In this document: piece by piece, positions 49,654-58,269 of the stretch | Numbering within the stretch: the stretch's first letter is position 1 | How the letters are laid out: every line of letters starts with the position of its first letter | NCBI RefSeq assembly: GCF_034718895.1 | Contig: NZ_JAYERP010000001.1 | Coordinates: 2,582,501-2,646,500, forward strand | From: Paenibacillus phoenicis | GTDB taxonomy: Bacteria; Bacillota; Bacilli; Paenibacillales; Paenibacillaceae | DNA: 64,000 nucleotides | Direction: 5' to 3' | Made by a program: the position numbers and the translations under genes | The notes under the pieces: model-generated | What the model was told of the DNA's origin: nothing | What the model saw: only the letters and a program-made list of their open reading frames with translations | Databases searched by the model: none

Positions 49654-50586
49654 TTACATGCCGTGGATTCGTCCCGACGCAACGAATTTGCCAATCGTTC
49701 GGCAGACTTGCTCATATCGCAGCCGCAGTCCATCGGTAATTCCGTACATGGCGCGAATCTCCTCATCCGTTTGGCTTCCGGACAAGCTATCTGCCACCAT
49801 CTGATGCAGCGCCGCCGCCCAAATATCGATGATCGCATCTTCTTCGACCAGGAGCGAGCGGTAATCCGCCGTACCATATAGTACCATGACAAACTGTGAC
49901 CATAATTCCTGAGCGAAATAGTAAAGGGTCGGATCATGCACCTGCGTCTGGTCGCCTACGCGATCAAGCACCATTTGCACGGCTGGCGGGAAATCCTCAG
50001 GCTTGAGCGGGACTGCCTCAATCTCCACTTCCACCCGCTCCCCTCCGCGCATGATCACCAGCGTCCCCGTCGTTCCGCGGCGGCGCAGCGTTTGCAGTAC
50101 CCGATATTGAAGAAGCGGATGCATCTCCTCCCGGCTGATCCAGCCGATCAGCGCGTCATCGATCTCGGGACGATCCAGGTATGCAAGCTGTTCCAGGGCA
50201 AGGAACGTCTGCTCCGAGAGCGGCTTGTCCCTCACGGCAGCTAACAGCTTGTCCGTATAACCCGCATCTTCGGCTAGCTTGGCCTCCGCGAGCCGACGAG
50301 CGAGCATTTCCTCTGTTTCCTCATCTCCCTCGAAGCCCTGTGGTTCCGAATCCGATATGCCGTCTTTCAGCGCGGGAAATGCGCTGGTCAGCCACTCCAG
50401 TAAAGCCTGCCATTCCTCGTAATGCCTTGGATCCTCTCCCTGGCATTGAAGCAGAAATTGCAGGAGCTCTACGGCCTCCCCATATCTTTCGGTCTCCAGC
50501 ATACGGGTCAGTTCGATCTGGTAATAGTCCAACGTTTTGGGAAACAAGACAATGTTGTCTTTCTCATCGGGTCGTGAACTGCTGAT
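49654..50586 (-). CDS. YsoA-like protein of unknown function, probable ATC start
   Basis: About 310 residues, helical and acidic, with TPR-like stretches (DYYQIELTRMLETERYGEAV, LALEQLAYLDRPEIDDALIG). B. subtilis has the TPR-type gene ysoA upstream of tig, which supports the assignment by position. AAAGGAGGT (50592-50600) is followed after a normal gap by an ATC codon at 50584-50586. No ATG, GTG or TTG lies nearby in frame. The next possible start is TTG 50547, with no ribosome site, and the upstream starts precede the promoter. Function unknown. Confidence 0.75.
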   Translation of the reverse strand: MSSSRPDEKDNIVLFPKTLDYYQIELTRMLETERYGEAVELLQFLLQCQGEDPRHYEEWQALLEWLTSAFPALKDGISDSEPQGFEGDEETEEMLARRLAEAKLAEDAGYTDKLLAAVRDKPLSEQTFLALEQLAYLDRPEIDDALIGWISREEMHPLLQYRVLQTLRRRGTTGTLVIMRGGERVEVEIEAVPLKPEDFPPAVQMVLDRVGDQTQVHDPTLYYFAQELWSQFVMVLYGTADYRSLLVEEDAIIDIWAAALHQMVADSLSGSQTDEEIRAMYGITDGLRLRYEQVCRTIGKFVASGRIHGM

Positions 50587-50626
50587 AAGGGTACCTCCTT
50601 TCTCCTCCGAATCGCAATTAATTGAG

Positions 50627-50654
50627 ATTATAGCATAGTCCCTTGCGAAGGCAA
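50627..50654 (-). promoter_or_regulatory. Promoter of the ysoA-like gene
   Basis: TTGCCT (50649-50654), 16 bp and a perfect TATAAT (50627-50632) on the minus strand. Its position means translation must start downstream of about 50620, which excludes the upstream in-frame ATG. Confidence 0.65.
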
Positions 50655-50749
50655 AAACCTCTTGGGCCAAATCGTCGGATTAGAACGCGGATCAGATCGC
50701 GGCGATCGCCCTTTTCATCTGCGGCATGTCAATTTTTCTTTATAAGTTA

Positions 50750-50778
50750 TTGCCCAACAACCTTACATGTGATATAAT
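50750..50778 (+). promoter_or_regulatory. Promoter of the first tRNA-Arg
   Basis: TTGCCC (50750-50755), 17 bp and TATAAT (50773-50778), about 30 bp before the tRNA. Confidence 0.8.
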
Positions 50779-50809
50779 GTATTTTGCTTGTGTTTTTCAT
50801 ATTTGAGAT

Positions 50810-50883
<74 letters not shown>

Positions 50884-50888
50884 TGACG

Positions 50889-50916
50889 AAACACTCTCCA
50901 AACGGAGAGTGTTTTT
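50889..50916 (+). terminator. Terminator of tRNA-Arg copy 1
   Basis: ACACTCTCC-AAA-CGGAGAGTGT stem with a TTTTT tail. Confidence 0.9.
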
Positions 50917-50924
50917 GCGTTCCC

Positions 50925-50990
50925 AGGAGGGTGAGAACCCCGGTGGGGGTCGTCGGAGCGAGGCCGCCCATGCGAGTAGGGCCGATGTGA
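50925..50990 (+). repeat. tRNA-Arg downstream flank element, copy 1
   Basis: TCCCAGGAGGGTGAGAACCC then CGGTGGG and GTCGTCGGAGCGAG. A clearly related segment lies downstream of the other tRNA-Arg (about 62735-62800, reverse strand). The element begins with a match to the tRNA 3' end. Confidence 0.65.
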
Positions 50991-51009
50991 CTGGGATATA
51001 GCAGCAACC

Positions 51010-51197
51010 GAATTCTATTCGAAATTTCATATATAATTCAGACCGAAACAGCCAATATCGCCAAATCTATTCGATTTTTCATATAGATTTCGGCCTTTCG
51101 ACCTCTGATGGTCCAAATAAGCATGAAATTTCATATATAATCGCCCAAAAGTACCGTTACCCGTTGAATTCTATTCGATTTTTCGCATATATTTCGG
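51010..51197. repeat. AT-rich direct repeat array
   Basis: Four imperfect copies of TTCTATTCGAWWTTTCATAT near 51010, 51064, 51123 (partial) and 51166, spaced 40-60 bp apart. Function unknown. Confidence 0.7.
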
Positions 51198-51276
51198 ACG
51201 ACGGCGGACAAGGCGGACCACACGGCGGGCAAGGCAGACGACGGCGGACAAGGTGAACCATGGCCGACCATTGCGG
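51197..51276. repeat. GC-rich 40-bp tandem duplication
   Basis: GACGACGGCGGACAAGG occurs at 51197 and again at 51237, with related GGCGGRCAAGG units between, so a 40-bp unit is present twice. Confidence 0.65.
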
Positions 51277-51413
51277 ACGACGACGCCCCCCTAGTTGCTA
51301 CCCTACGCGCCGCTATAACCGTCCCACAACAGTTCCTCATACCAGTTCCTATACCGATTTCCCGCACCGAATCCCCTTACCGTTTCCGACACAAAGAAAG
51401 AGCCGCTTACCAG

Positions 51414-51848
51414 CTAGCTCCTTCCCCCATCATTCGGATACAACTTCTGAAGGTGCTCGACCGAATGCCGGATCAACTTACGCAGCACGTCCACATCGAT
51501 GTCGGCGACTTTATTAATGTAAACACACCCTTTCCCTTGGGTATGCTTCCCGAAGGATTCCAGCAAAGCGCCTCGTCCCGGATCATCCGCGGCAAGATAT
51601 AGGCTGATCTTCGCCTTCCGAGGCGAGAAGCCAACCAGCGGCGCATCCCCTTCGTGGCCGGAGGCGTATTTGTAGTGGTAGGAGCCAAAGCCGATGATGC
51701 TGGGGCCCCACATTTTGGCCGGATACCCCGTTGTCTCTGTAAAAATATCCAGTAACCGATAGGCATCCTCTCGCTTCTTGGCATCGGCCACCCCTTCAAT
51801 GAACTCGATGACACTGTTGTCGTTTTCTTTGGTCTTCAACTCGTACAT
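51414..51848 (-). CDS. DUF1801 domain protein
   Basis: A 144-residue cytosolic protein of the DUF1801 type: MWGPSIIGFGSYHYKYASGH near residue 47, the FSPRKAKISLYL strand, and the C-terminal DIDVDVLRKLIRHSVEHL. Structurally the family is YdhG-like; its biochemical role is unknown. GAGGGAGG precedes the ATG. It lies in the accessory segment, convergent with nothing and followed by repeats. Confidence 0.85.
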   Translation of the reverse strand: MYELKTKENDNSVIEFIEGVADAKKREDAYRLLDIFTETTGYPAKMWGPSIIGFGSYHYKYASGHEGDAPLVGFSPRKAKISLYLAADDPGRGALLESFGKHTQGKGCVYINKVADIDVDVLRKLIRHSVEHLQKLYPNDGGRS

Positions 51849-51917
51849 TCAGAAACCTCCCTCAAGAATCTCCGTATCCCGCCAATTCAAGTCCCACCGC
51901 AAGCCTGTCTCATTTTA

Positions 51918-52695
51918 TTATTCCTTATCCTTAGCTTCCTCCACTCGATCCAGCCACTCGTTCACCAACGCGTTAAACGTGTCCTCTTGCTCAATCTGCA
52001 GGTTATGCCCGGCCCGGTCCATGACCGCAAGCGTACCGCACGGATACAGCTCTAAAAAGCGGAGCGCATCCGCATATCCCACCGACGTGTCCTGCCTGCC
52101 GAGCAGGAATAACGAAGGCGCGTCAAACTTCTCCCGATCGATCAGAAAAGAAAACCCATACCGTGCCCGAATCTTGTCCAAAAAAGCGGAATCTGCCATG
52201 CGACAGCCGGGAACGATCTCGTTTGCATACCTTCTCCAGGTGTGCCGATCCAAAACTGCGCTCATCGAGCAAAAATCATCATACTCCTCGGGAGACAGTT
52301 CATGAATCAACGCCGGATCCTCATAAATAACCGTATGGTCCGGCAGTTCCCGTTGATCTGGATCCGCCATGATCAAGGGGCAAATAAACACCACCCCCTC
52401 AACTCGTTCGGGACGACAGGCAATGATCCCTCTCGTCAAGTACCCGCCGTAGGACTCACCAACTACCGCAAACCGCGATTCCGGCACCAACCCATCGATC
52501 AACTCCAGCACCGCATCCAGCATCCCGTCCGTATTCTCAACACCCGCATAATTCTTCGACTTTCCCGTCCCCGGCAAATGGCAAATCAAGGTAAATCCTT
52601 CTCCACCCCGTGCGATTCTGAAATATCGGTTCCATGCAGCCGCTCATCAGGCGATGGTCAAGCGTAAACCCGTGAATCAGCACGATCGGCCGCAT
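51918..52695 (-). pseudogene. Alpha/beta hydrolase disrupted by a 7-bp tandem duplication
   Basis: Read from ATG 52695 (MRPIVLIHGFTLDHRLMSG) the frame encodes the oxyanion HG region, then shifts. The remainder, in another frame, continues with LPGTGKSKNYAG, the nucleophile elbow VVGESYGGYLTRG and the His near DRAGHNLQIEQ. At 52573-52586 the minus strand reads ATTTGCC twice in a row. Removing one copy restores GAT-TTG-CCG-GGG-ACG and one continuous frame of about 257 residues. All catalytic residues are otherwise kept, so the lesion is recent, reversible, or a sequencing error. Confidence 0.85.
52573..52586 (-). repeat. 7-bp tandem duplication causing the hydrolase frameshift
   Basis: GGCAAAT-GGCAAAT on the plus strand. 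One unit is extra relative to the open frame. Confidence 0.9.
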
Positions 52696-52752
52696 GATGC
52701 CCTCATCATAAAGAGAATATATGTTCTTGTCTAGACCTAAATTTACCACACC

Positions 52753-53325
52753 TTATTCTGGTCGCGCCTGGTCTTGCATCCATCTCATATACAACCTGGC
52801 ATTAAACCCCGCCTGCTTCCGAAACCAGCGCTGCGGCTTCCGCCGAAACTCGGCATACCCCAATCGTTCATATAAACGAATCGCTGCGGTATTGGTATCA
52901 ACAACCTCCAAAATATAATCGTCATAACCTAAACGAGATATCAGTTCGTTGTTCAGTTGGCTGGCAACCCCACGACCCCGTGCTTGCTTTGCCGTAGCAA
53001 CCGCCTCGAAATAACATTGGCCCTCCGCCAAATGCAGCGGTTTTTCCAGCTCCCGACGGACAAGGAAATAAAACAAACTTCCCCGCAACCAGCCAAGTTC
53101 CCGCTGAAGCTCAGCCCGTTGAAACCGGAAAGCCCGCTTCTGCCCCGCGGAATACGCGAATATCCCCAGAACCTGCTCCCTTTCCAAGGCAACAAAAAAC
53201 TGCTCTCTGACCAAAGCATGCACAATGGCTTTCGCCAGTTTGTCCCGGTCCGAAGTAAAGTATCGCAGCGAGTCGTAAAAGCCTTCCACAAAAATCTCCG
53301 CCGCCTGTATAAAAAGGTGAAACAT
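52753..53325 (-). CDS. GNAT-family N-acetyltransferase
   Basis: About 190 residues with the acetyl-CoA motif A (ATAKQARGRGVASQLNNELI) and motif B (ILEVVDTNTAAIRLYERLGY). This is a small-molecule or protein acetyltransferase of unknown substrate. The N-terminal half is unusual and aromatic-rich. The start is uncertain: ATG 53325 has a distant GAGG; the frame is open to 53373. It lies next to the broken hydrolase and after the LDH-like gene, on the same strand. Confidence 0.85.
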   Translation of the reverse strand: MFHLFIQAAEIFVEGFYDSLRYFTSDRDKLAKAIVHALVREQFFVALEREQVLGIFAYSAGQKRAFRFQRAELQRELGWLRGSLFYFLVRRELEKPLHLAEGQCYFEAVATAKQARGRGVASQLNNELISRLGYDDYILEVVDTNTAAIRLYERLGYAEFRRKPQRWFRKQAGFNARLYMRWMQDQARPE

Positions 53326-53392
53326 GCACAGAACGGTCCTCAGGCGGATTCCCCCTTCCCGCGACTTAAGCACAGAATCAGACCTCTCCAGG

Positions 53393-53429
53393 AAAAATAA
53401 AAAAACATCCGTTCCCCATCGAACGGATG
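53393..53429 (-). terminator. Terminator after the LDH-like gene
   Basis: CATCCGTTC-GATGGG-GAACGGATG stem on the minus strand with a TTTTTTT tail. Confidence 0.9.
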
Positions 53430-53466
53430 CTCTGATAAACCGCCAACCGACAGCTGCTAAACATGA

Positions 53467-54417
53467 TTAGAGTTGAAGACTTGCAATCGCCGCCTTCAAA
53501 ATATCGCAGGATTGCGTAAATTTGCGCTGTTCCTCCCAGGTCAAGTTCAGTTCCAGCACTTCCTCGATCCCGCCGTCACCGATAATGGCAGGCACACCGG
53601 CACAAACTCCGGTCTGTCCATATTCCCCCTCCAGCACAACCGAAACGGCGATGATTTTGTGCTCGTCGTTTAAGATGGATCTCACGATATAAGCGAGCGC
53701 GTTCCCAATCCCAAACTGGGTGTTGCCCTTACGGGTAAAAATCTCCCATCCCGCATCTTTGGTTTTTTGCGCGATTTCGTCCAGCTTGACGTGGCGGAAC
53801 CGCTCCTTATGCTGCTCCAAAATGTGCAGTAGCGGTTTCCCGCCGATCGTGACATGCGACCAGGCCACAAACTGCGAATCCCCGTGCTCTCCCATCGCAT
53901 ACCCGTTTACACTGCGCGGATCAACAGCAAATACCTCCGACAGCAGCGTTTTGAGCCGCGCCGAATCGATGGAGGTCCCAGTGCCGATCACCCGGTTCCG
54001 CGGGAATCCCGACACCTCGCGTACAATATAGGTCACGATGTCCACCGGATTGGCAGCGACGACAAACACGCCGTCAAATCCTCCATCCACGATGCGGCTG
54101 ACGATATCCCGCGTAATCTTCTCCGCCTCGCCCAGCACATCCAGCCGCGTTTGCCCCGGCTTGGGATTCGCCCCTGCCGTCAGCACAACCACATCCATGT
54201 CGCGGCAGTCCTCCAGCCGGCCAGCATATACCTTCGTACGGGTTGGCGTAAAATCCATGCAATGCGACAAATCCAGCGCATGTGCCACCGCACGATCATA
54301 CGTCCGGTCAATCATCATAATTTCTTCGCAGATCGATTGATTGATCATGGAATAAGCGCAAGCCGTACCGACCAGGCCGGAACCAACGATCGTTACCTTC
54401 CTCGCTTTTTTAGCCAT
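53467..54417 (-). CDS. L-lactate dehydrogenase family protein (LDH or L-2-hydroxyacid dehydrogenase)
   Basis: 316 residues in the LDH/MDH superfamily. The NAD fold [13 protein letters not shown] is at residues 12-24; the mobile loop is [12 protein letters not shown] (residues 82-93); the catalytic His is in [13 protein letters not shown]. In standard LDH the loop reads NQKPGETR and Gln102 sets pyruvate specificity; here that place holds Pro85. A substrate other than pyruvate, as in L-2-hydroxyisocaproate dehydrogenases, is therefore possible. ATG 54417 follows AAGGAGGCGG. Single gene with its own terminator. Confidence 0.85.
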   Translation of the reverse strand: MAKKARKVTIVGSGLVGTACAYSMINQSICEEIMMIDRTYDRAVAHALDLSHCMDFTPTRTKVYAGRLEDCRDMDVVVLTAGANPKPGQTRLDVLGEAEKITRDIVSRIVDGGFDGVFVVAANPVDIVTYIVREVSGFPRNRVIGTGTSIDSARLKTLLSEVFAVDPRSVNGYAMGEHGDSQFVAWSHVTIGGKPLLHILEQHKERFRHVKLDEIAQKTKDAGWEIFTRKGNTQFGIGNALAYIVRSILNDEHKIIAVSVVLEGEYGQTGVCAGVPAIIGDGGIEEVLELNLTWEEQRKFTQSCDILKAAIASLQL

Positions 54418-54499
54418 TCTGCCGCCTCCTTCTCCTATCCATTCTCTATATCCGATGCCTAAATTATAACCGCAGACCGTATATTTGGTGCAACACACA

Positions 54500-54530
54500 A
54501 AAAAACTGCCGGGAATCCTCCCGACAGTTC
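54500..54530 (-). terminator. Terminator after dppC
   Basis: AACTGTCGGGAGG...TCCCGGCAGTT on the minus strand followed by seven T residues, about 12 bp after the stop. Confidence 0.9.
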
Positions 54531-54542
54531 ATAACGATGGAT

Positions 54543-55442
54543 TTAACTTTTCATCCGCGGGTCAAGCGCGTCACGCAAACCGTCGCCCATCAGGTTGAAG
54601 GCAAGTACGGTCAGCATGATCGAAATCCCCGGGAAAACTACAGTCCACGGAGCGGTGGCGATGAATTGACGCGAGTCAGACAGCATCTTGCCCCATTCCG
54701 GTGTAGGCGGCTGAGCACCTAAACCAAGGAAGCCCAGCGCAGCCGCTTCGATAATCGCCGTAGCGATTCCCAGCGTGCCTTGCACGATGATTGGCGTCAA
54801 GCTGTTTGGCAGGATGTGCCGCAGCAAAATCGCGCTGTTTTTCATCCCGATTGCCCGTGCTGCAGTGATATACTCTTCGTTCTTCAGGCTAAGCACCTTC
54901 GCCCGCACCAGCCGCCCATACGTTGGGATGTTGACGATGGCGATGGCAAGCAACGCGTTTTGCAGCGACGGACCAAGGATGGCCACGATCGCGATCGCCA
55001 GCAAAATGCTCGGGAACGCCAGCAAAATATCGAACAGGCGCGAAATCACCATATCGATCCATTTGCCGTAGAACCCTGCCAGAATGCCGAAGAGCGTCCC
55101 CAAAATGATTGATCCCACAACGGAGAACGTCCCCACCCATAAGGAGATTCGCGCCCCGTATAATACGCGGGTGAACAGGTCGCGTCCCAGATCGTCCGTC
55201 CCAAACCAATGCGATGAGGACGGCGGTTTTAAGCGGTCGCGCAAAACCTGCTTGTCAAATTCATAAGGAGCAATCACCGGGGCCAGCAAGGCGATCAGAA
55301 TGAAAAACACGATCATGATCAGGCCGGCCATGGCGATTTTATTTTTGCGGAACGCTTTCCACGCATCGCGCCAAGGTCCGGAAACCTTCCCGGCCGGGAC
55401 GGCGGTGCTGCGGTTTGTGCTTGCTGTAGTTGCCTCTGCCAT
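54543..55442 (-). CDS. dppC: Peptide ABC transporter permease (DppC/OppC)
   Basis: A 299-residue inner-membrane permease with an N-terminal membrane segment (IAMAGLIMIVFFILIALLAP), five further segments and the EAA loop (ITAARAIGMKNSAILLRHIL) that contacts the ATPases. It pairs with dppB. AAAGGAGGG precedes the ATG. Last gene of the transporter cluster. Confidence 0.93.
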   Translation of the reverse strand: MAEATTASTNRSTAVPAGKVSGPWRDAWKAFRKNKIAMAGLIMIVFFILIALLAPVIAPYEFDKQVLRDRLKPPSSSHWFGTDDLGRDLFTRVLYGARISLWVGTFSVVGSIILGTLFGILAGFYGKWIDMVISRLFDILLAFPSILLAIAIVAILGPSLQNALLAIAIVNIPTYGRLVRAKVLSLKNEEYITAARAIGMKNSAILLRHILPNSLTPIIVQGTLGIATAIIEAAALGFLGLGAQPPTPEWGKMLSDSRQFIATAPWTVVFPGISIMLTVLAFNLMGDGLRDALDPRMKS

Positions 55443-55454
55443 GGTTTCCCTCCT

Positions 55455-56459
55455 TTACCGGTAACGGATGCGTGGATCGACCGCTGCGTACAGCAAATCC
55501 ACGATCAGATTGATAATGACGAAAATAAAGGCGATAACCAGAATGCCGGATTGAATTACCGGATAATCACGCGAGCTGATCGCTTCGTAAATATACCGTC
55601 CCACACCAGGCCATGCGAAGATCGTTTCGGTCAAAACCGCACCGCCAAGCAATGCGCCAGTTTGCAGTCCGATGACCGTCAGCACGGGAATAAATGCATT
55701 TTTCAAGGCGTGTTTATAGATGACAATAAATTGCGACAACCCTTTGGCCTTGGCCGTGCGAACGAAATCGGAATTCATGACTTCCAGCATACTCGACCGC
55801 GTCATCCGGGCGATAATCGCCATCGGAATCGTACCCAGCGCGACACTTGGTAAAATCAAATGCCTGCACACCGTCCATAACTGATCCCAGCGGCCTGCGA
55901 TCATGCTGTCGATCAGATACAGATTGGTGACCGCTTCAACCGGATCACGTTGGTTCATCCGCCCGATGGAAGGCAGCCAATGCAATTTAAGCGAGAAGAT
56001 CCACTGCTCCATCAGCCCGAGCCAGAAGATTGGCATCGATACCCCAATCAACGCGATCAGCATGCAAATGTAATCGAACCACGAGTTTTGCTTCCAGGCG
56101 CTGATGATGCCGGCATTCACGCCAAAGAAGATCGCAAACGCCATGGCTGCCACGGTTAGTTCCGCCGTAGCCGCCAGATAGGGGGCAATCTCCTGGGCAA
56201 TCGGTACTCTCGTGCGGATCGATTGCCCCAGGTCACCTTTCAACAAATCTCCCATGTACGTGAAATACTGCTGATACCACGGATTGTTCAGGCCCAGTTG
56301 CTCGCGGAGCGCTTCCTTGGACTGCTCCGTTGCCTTCTGCCCCAGAATCGTTTCCGCAGGATCACCGGGAATCGCATGGATAATGGAAAACACGATAATC
56401 GTCATGCCGACTAGGACAGGAACCATGATGAGTATTCTTTTCAAAATATAAGCTTTCAA
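55455..56459 (-). CDS. dppB: Peptide ABC transporter permease (DppB/OppB)
   Basis: A membrane permease of about 334 residues with the DppB N-terminus (KRILIMVPVLVGMTIIVFSI), GDLGQSIRT, and the EAA loop (VRTAKAKGLSQFIVIYKHAL). The start is ambiguous. TTG 56459 has AGGTGAAC upstream and is preferred; a GTG four codons earlier overlaps that site. It follows dppE by about 40 bp. Confidence 0.92.
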   Translation of the reverse strand: MKAYILKRILIMVPVLVGMTIIVFSIIHAIPGDPAETILGQKATEQSKEALREQLGLNNPWYQQYFTYMGDLLKGDLGQSIRTRVPIAQEIAPYLAATAELTVAAMAFAIFFGVNAGIISAWKQNSWFDYICMLIALIGVSMPIFWLGLMEQWIFSLKLHWLPSIGRMNQRDPVEAVTNLYLIDSMIAGRWDQLWTVCRHLILPSVALGTIPMAIIARMTRSSMLEVMNSDFVRTAKAKGLSQFIVIYKHALKNAFIPVLTVIGLQTGALLGGAVLTETIFAWPGVGRYIYEAISSRDYPVIQSGILVIAFIFVIINLIVDLLYAAVDPRIRYR

Positions 56460-56498
56460 GATGAGGTTCACCTGCCAGAGGCGTTAAGCTCCCGCCTG

Positions 56499-58163
56499 TT
56501 ATTCGAAATAGATGTTGCTGTAATATTCCGTACCTGTCGGCGCCGGAACGTATCCTTTCAGATTCGCTCTTGCAGCCAGGAGCGGTGTCGTATGCACGAG
56601 CGGAATCCACGGAGCGTCGGCTTTGATGATTTCTTGCGCTTGTTTGTACAGTTCCTCACGTTTCGATTGGTCGGTTTCTTTTTGCGCAGCGACTAACAAC
56701 TCATGCAGCTCGTCACTCGAATAGTACGTGTAGTTGTTGGACGGAATCGCGTCTTTGTCCAGCAGCGTGTACAGGAAGTTGTCTGGGTCGCCGTTGTCGC
56801 CGGTCCAACCGAGCATGAACAGATCGTCTTTTTCACCGGCTTGCGCATCGTCGAGATAAACGGCCCATTCCGGAGATTCGATTTTCACTTTTACGCCAAC
56901 TTCTTCAAAGTTTTGCTGAATAACTTCGGCTACCTTCTTGCCATCTGGCATGTAAGGACGGGATACCGGCATGGCATAGAAGACATATTCGCCTGGCAGA
57001 CCGTTCGGATAACCTGCTTCGGCCAGCAACGCTTTCGCTTTCTCTGGATCATACTCATAATCGGTAATGCTATCGTTGTAGCCCCACAGGGACGGCGGCA
57101 TTGGGTTCTTAGCCGGTTCAGCTTGGCCTGCGAAGAAGGCATCGATGATCGCTTGCTTATCAACGGCATAGTTCAGCGCTTGTCTTACTTTCACGTTGTT
57201 AAACGGTTCTTTTTTCAGGTTGAAGCCGACATAACCTACGTTGTTGGAAGGACGCTCGATCTTTTGCAGATCCGGGTTCGCTTCCAAGGTCGCCAGATCG
57301 TCCGGGCTCAGGTCCTCCATCAAATCGATTTCACCGCTTTGCAGCGCGTTGAAACGAGCAGAGTTATCCGGGATAGAGCGAACGATCACTTTGTTCAGCT
57401 TCGGAAGCCCTTCTTTCCAGTAGTTCGGGTTCTTCTCTAACGTAATCGAGTCGTTGCGTTTCCACTCTTTGAATACGAATGGACCTGTACCTACCGGCTC
57501 GTTCTTGAAGTTTTCTTTCTTCTCCTTGATGGCCGTTGGGCTGGCGATCCCAAAGGAGGTCATGGCCAGGTTTTGCAAGAACGGCGCTTGCGGTTGGTTC
57601 AGTGTAAACTTAACCGTGTTCTCGTCGACCGCTTCTACTTCCTTGATAACGCGTTTGCCGTCTGGACCAAACATGGAATCATAGTAGTCAAAGGAGTCGC
57701 CTTCAAATTTGTATTCGCTGTTTGGATCAGACCAACGGGTGAAGTTGAATACAACCGCATCCGCATTAAAATCCGTACCATCATGGAACTTCACGCCTTG
57801 ACGCAGCTTGAAGGTATAGGTCAAACCGTCGTCAGATACCGTCCAGCTCTCGGCCAACGAGCCTTGAACCTCGGTTGTTCCTTCTTTGTACTCCAGCAAG
57901 GAATCAAAGACTTGGTGGGCGATTTTCAAAGATTCACCGTCGGTTACGATGGCTGGGTCCAGAGAAGCGGAATCCCCGCCGCGGCCTACAACCAATGTAT
58001 CTTGGGCCGAACCGGTCGGAGTGGTTGCCTCCGTATTCGCGCCCGTATTCGTTCCGCCGGAATTACTGCCACCGGCATTGTTGCTGCCTCCGCACCCCGC
58101 CAAGGCGATGGCGGCGCTCAGCATCGTAACAAGAACAACACTACTCCATCTCTTTGCTTTCAT
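56499..58163 (-). CDS. dppE: Peptide ABC transporter substrate-binding lipoprotein
   Basis: A 554-residue family 5 extracellular binding protein. A lipoprotein signal ends in the lipobox ALAGCGG (cysteine at residue 24); a Gly/Ser/Asn/Thr linker follows, then the binding fold (SLAESWTVSDDGLTYTFKLR, VRQALNYAVDKQAIID). It captures di- or oligopeptides at the membrane. Its own GAAGGGAG site and an upstream terminator suggest separate, stronger expression than dppDF. The exact ligand is not readable. Confidence 0.93.
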   Translation of the reverse strand: MKAKRWSSVVLVTMLSAAIALAGCGGSNNAGGSNSGGTNTGANTEATTPTGSAQDTLVVGRGGDSASLDPAIVTDGESLKIAHQVFDSLLEYKEGTTEVQGSLAESWTVSDDGLTYTFKLRQGVKFHDGTDFNADAVVFNFTRWSDPNSEYKFEGDSFDYYDSMFGPDGKRVIKEVEAVDENTVKFTLNQPQAPFLQNLAMTSFGIASPTAIKEKKENFKNEPVGTGPFVFKEWKRNDSITLEKNPNYWKEGLPKLNKVIVRSIPDNSARFNALQSGEIDLMEDLSPDDLATLEANPDLQKIERPSNNVGYVGFNLKKEPFNNVKVRQALNYAVDKQAIIDAFFAGQAEPAKNPMPPSLWGYNDSITDYEYDPEKAKALLAEAGYPNGLPGEYVFYAMPVSRPYMPDGKKVAEVIQQNFEEVGVKVKIESPEWAVYLDDAQAGEKDDLFMLGWTGDNGDPDNFLYTLLDKDAIPSNNYTYYSSDELHELLVAAQKETDQSKREELYKQAQEIIKADAPWIPLVHTTPLLAARANLKGYVPAPTGTEYYSNIYFE

Positions 58164-58206
58164 TTTGTGGCTCCCTTCTGAATCCCAATATATAATTTCT
58201 TGTTTA

Positions 58207-58231
58207 TAAAAAAGCTGGGCATAGTACCCAG
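58207..58231 (-). terminator. Internal terminator between dppF and dppE
   Basis: CTGGG-TACTATG-CCCAG stem on the minus strand with CTTTTTT. It would limit read-through from dppDF into dppEBC. Confidence 0.8.
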
Positions 58232-58242
58232 ACTATAAACCT

Positions 58243-58269
58243 TTAGAGGTAGTTCAAAACATCATCTTT
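58243..58269. repeat. GTTCAA-AGTCATCTT dispersed repeat, copy 3
   Basis: TTAGAGGTAGTTCAAAACAT followed by CATCTT, ending at the dppF stop codon. It matches the copies at 18976 and 24821 and lies 5' of dppE on the same strand. Confidence 0.65.

Larger units (their letters stand above)
50884..51413. other. Gene-free region with repeats after tRNA-Arg
   Basis: 530 bp with no supportable gene. In order it holds the tRNA terminator, a segment resembling the flank of the other tRNA-Arg (50925-50990), an AT-rich repeat array (51010-51197) and a GC-rich tandem repeat (51197-51276). Short open frames here follow the repeats and look spurious. Confidence 0.65.

Noticed and set aside
47785..49881. A 698-codon open frame on the plus strand opposite tig
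   Set aside because: It is the antisense of tig, whose codon bias leaves the opposite strand open. It spans the tig terminator and promoter, has no ribosome site and no domain.
51131..51367. A 78-codon minus-strand frame
   Set aside because: It consists of the GC-rich tandem repeat and the AT-rich array, with no ribosome site.
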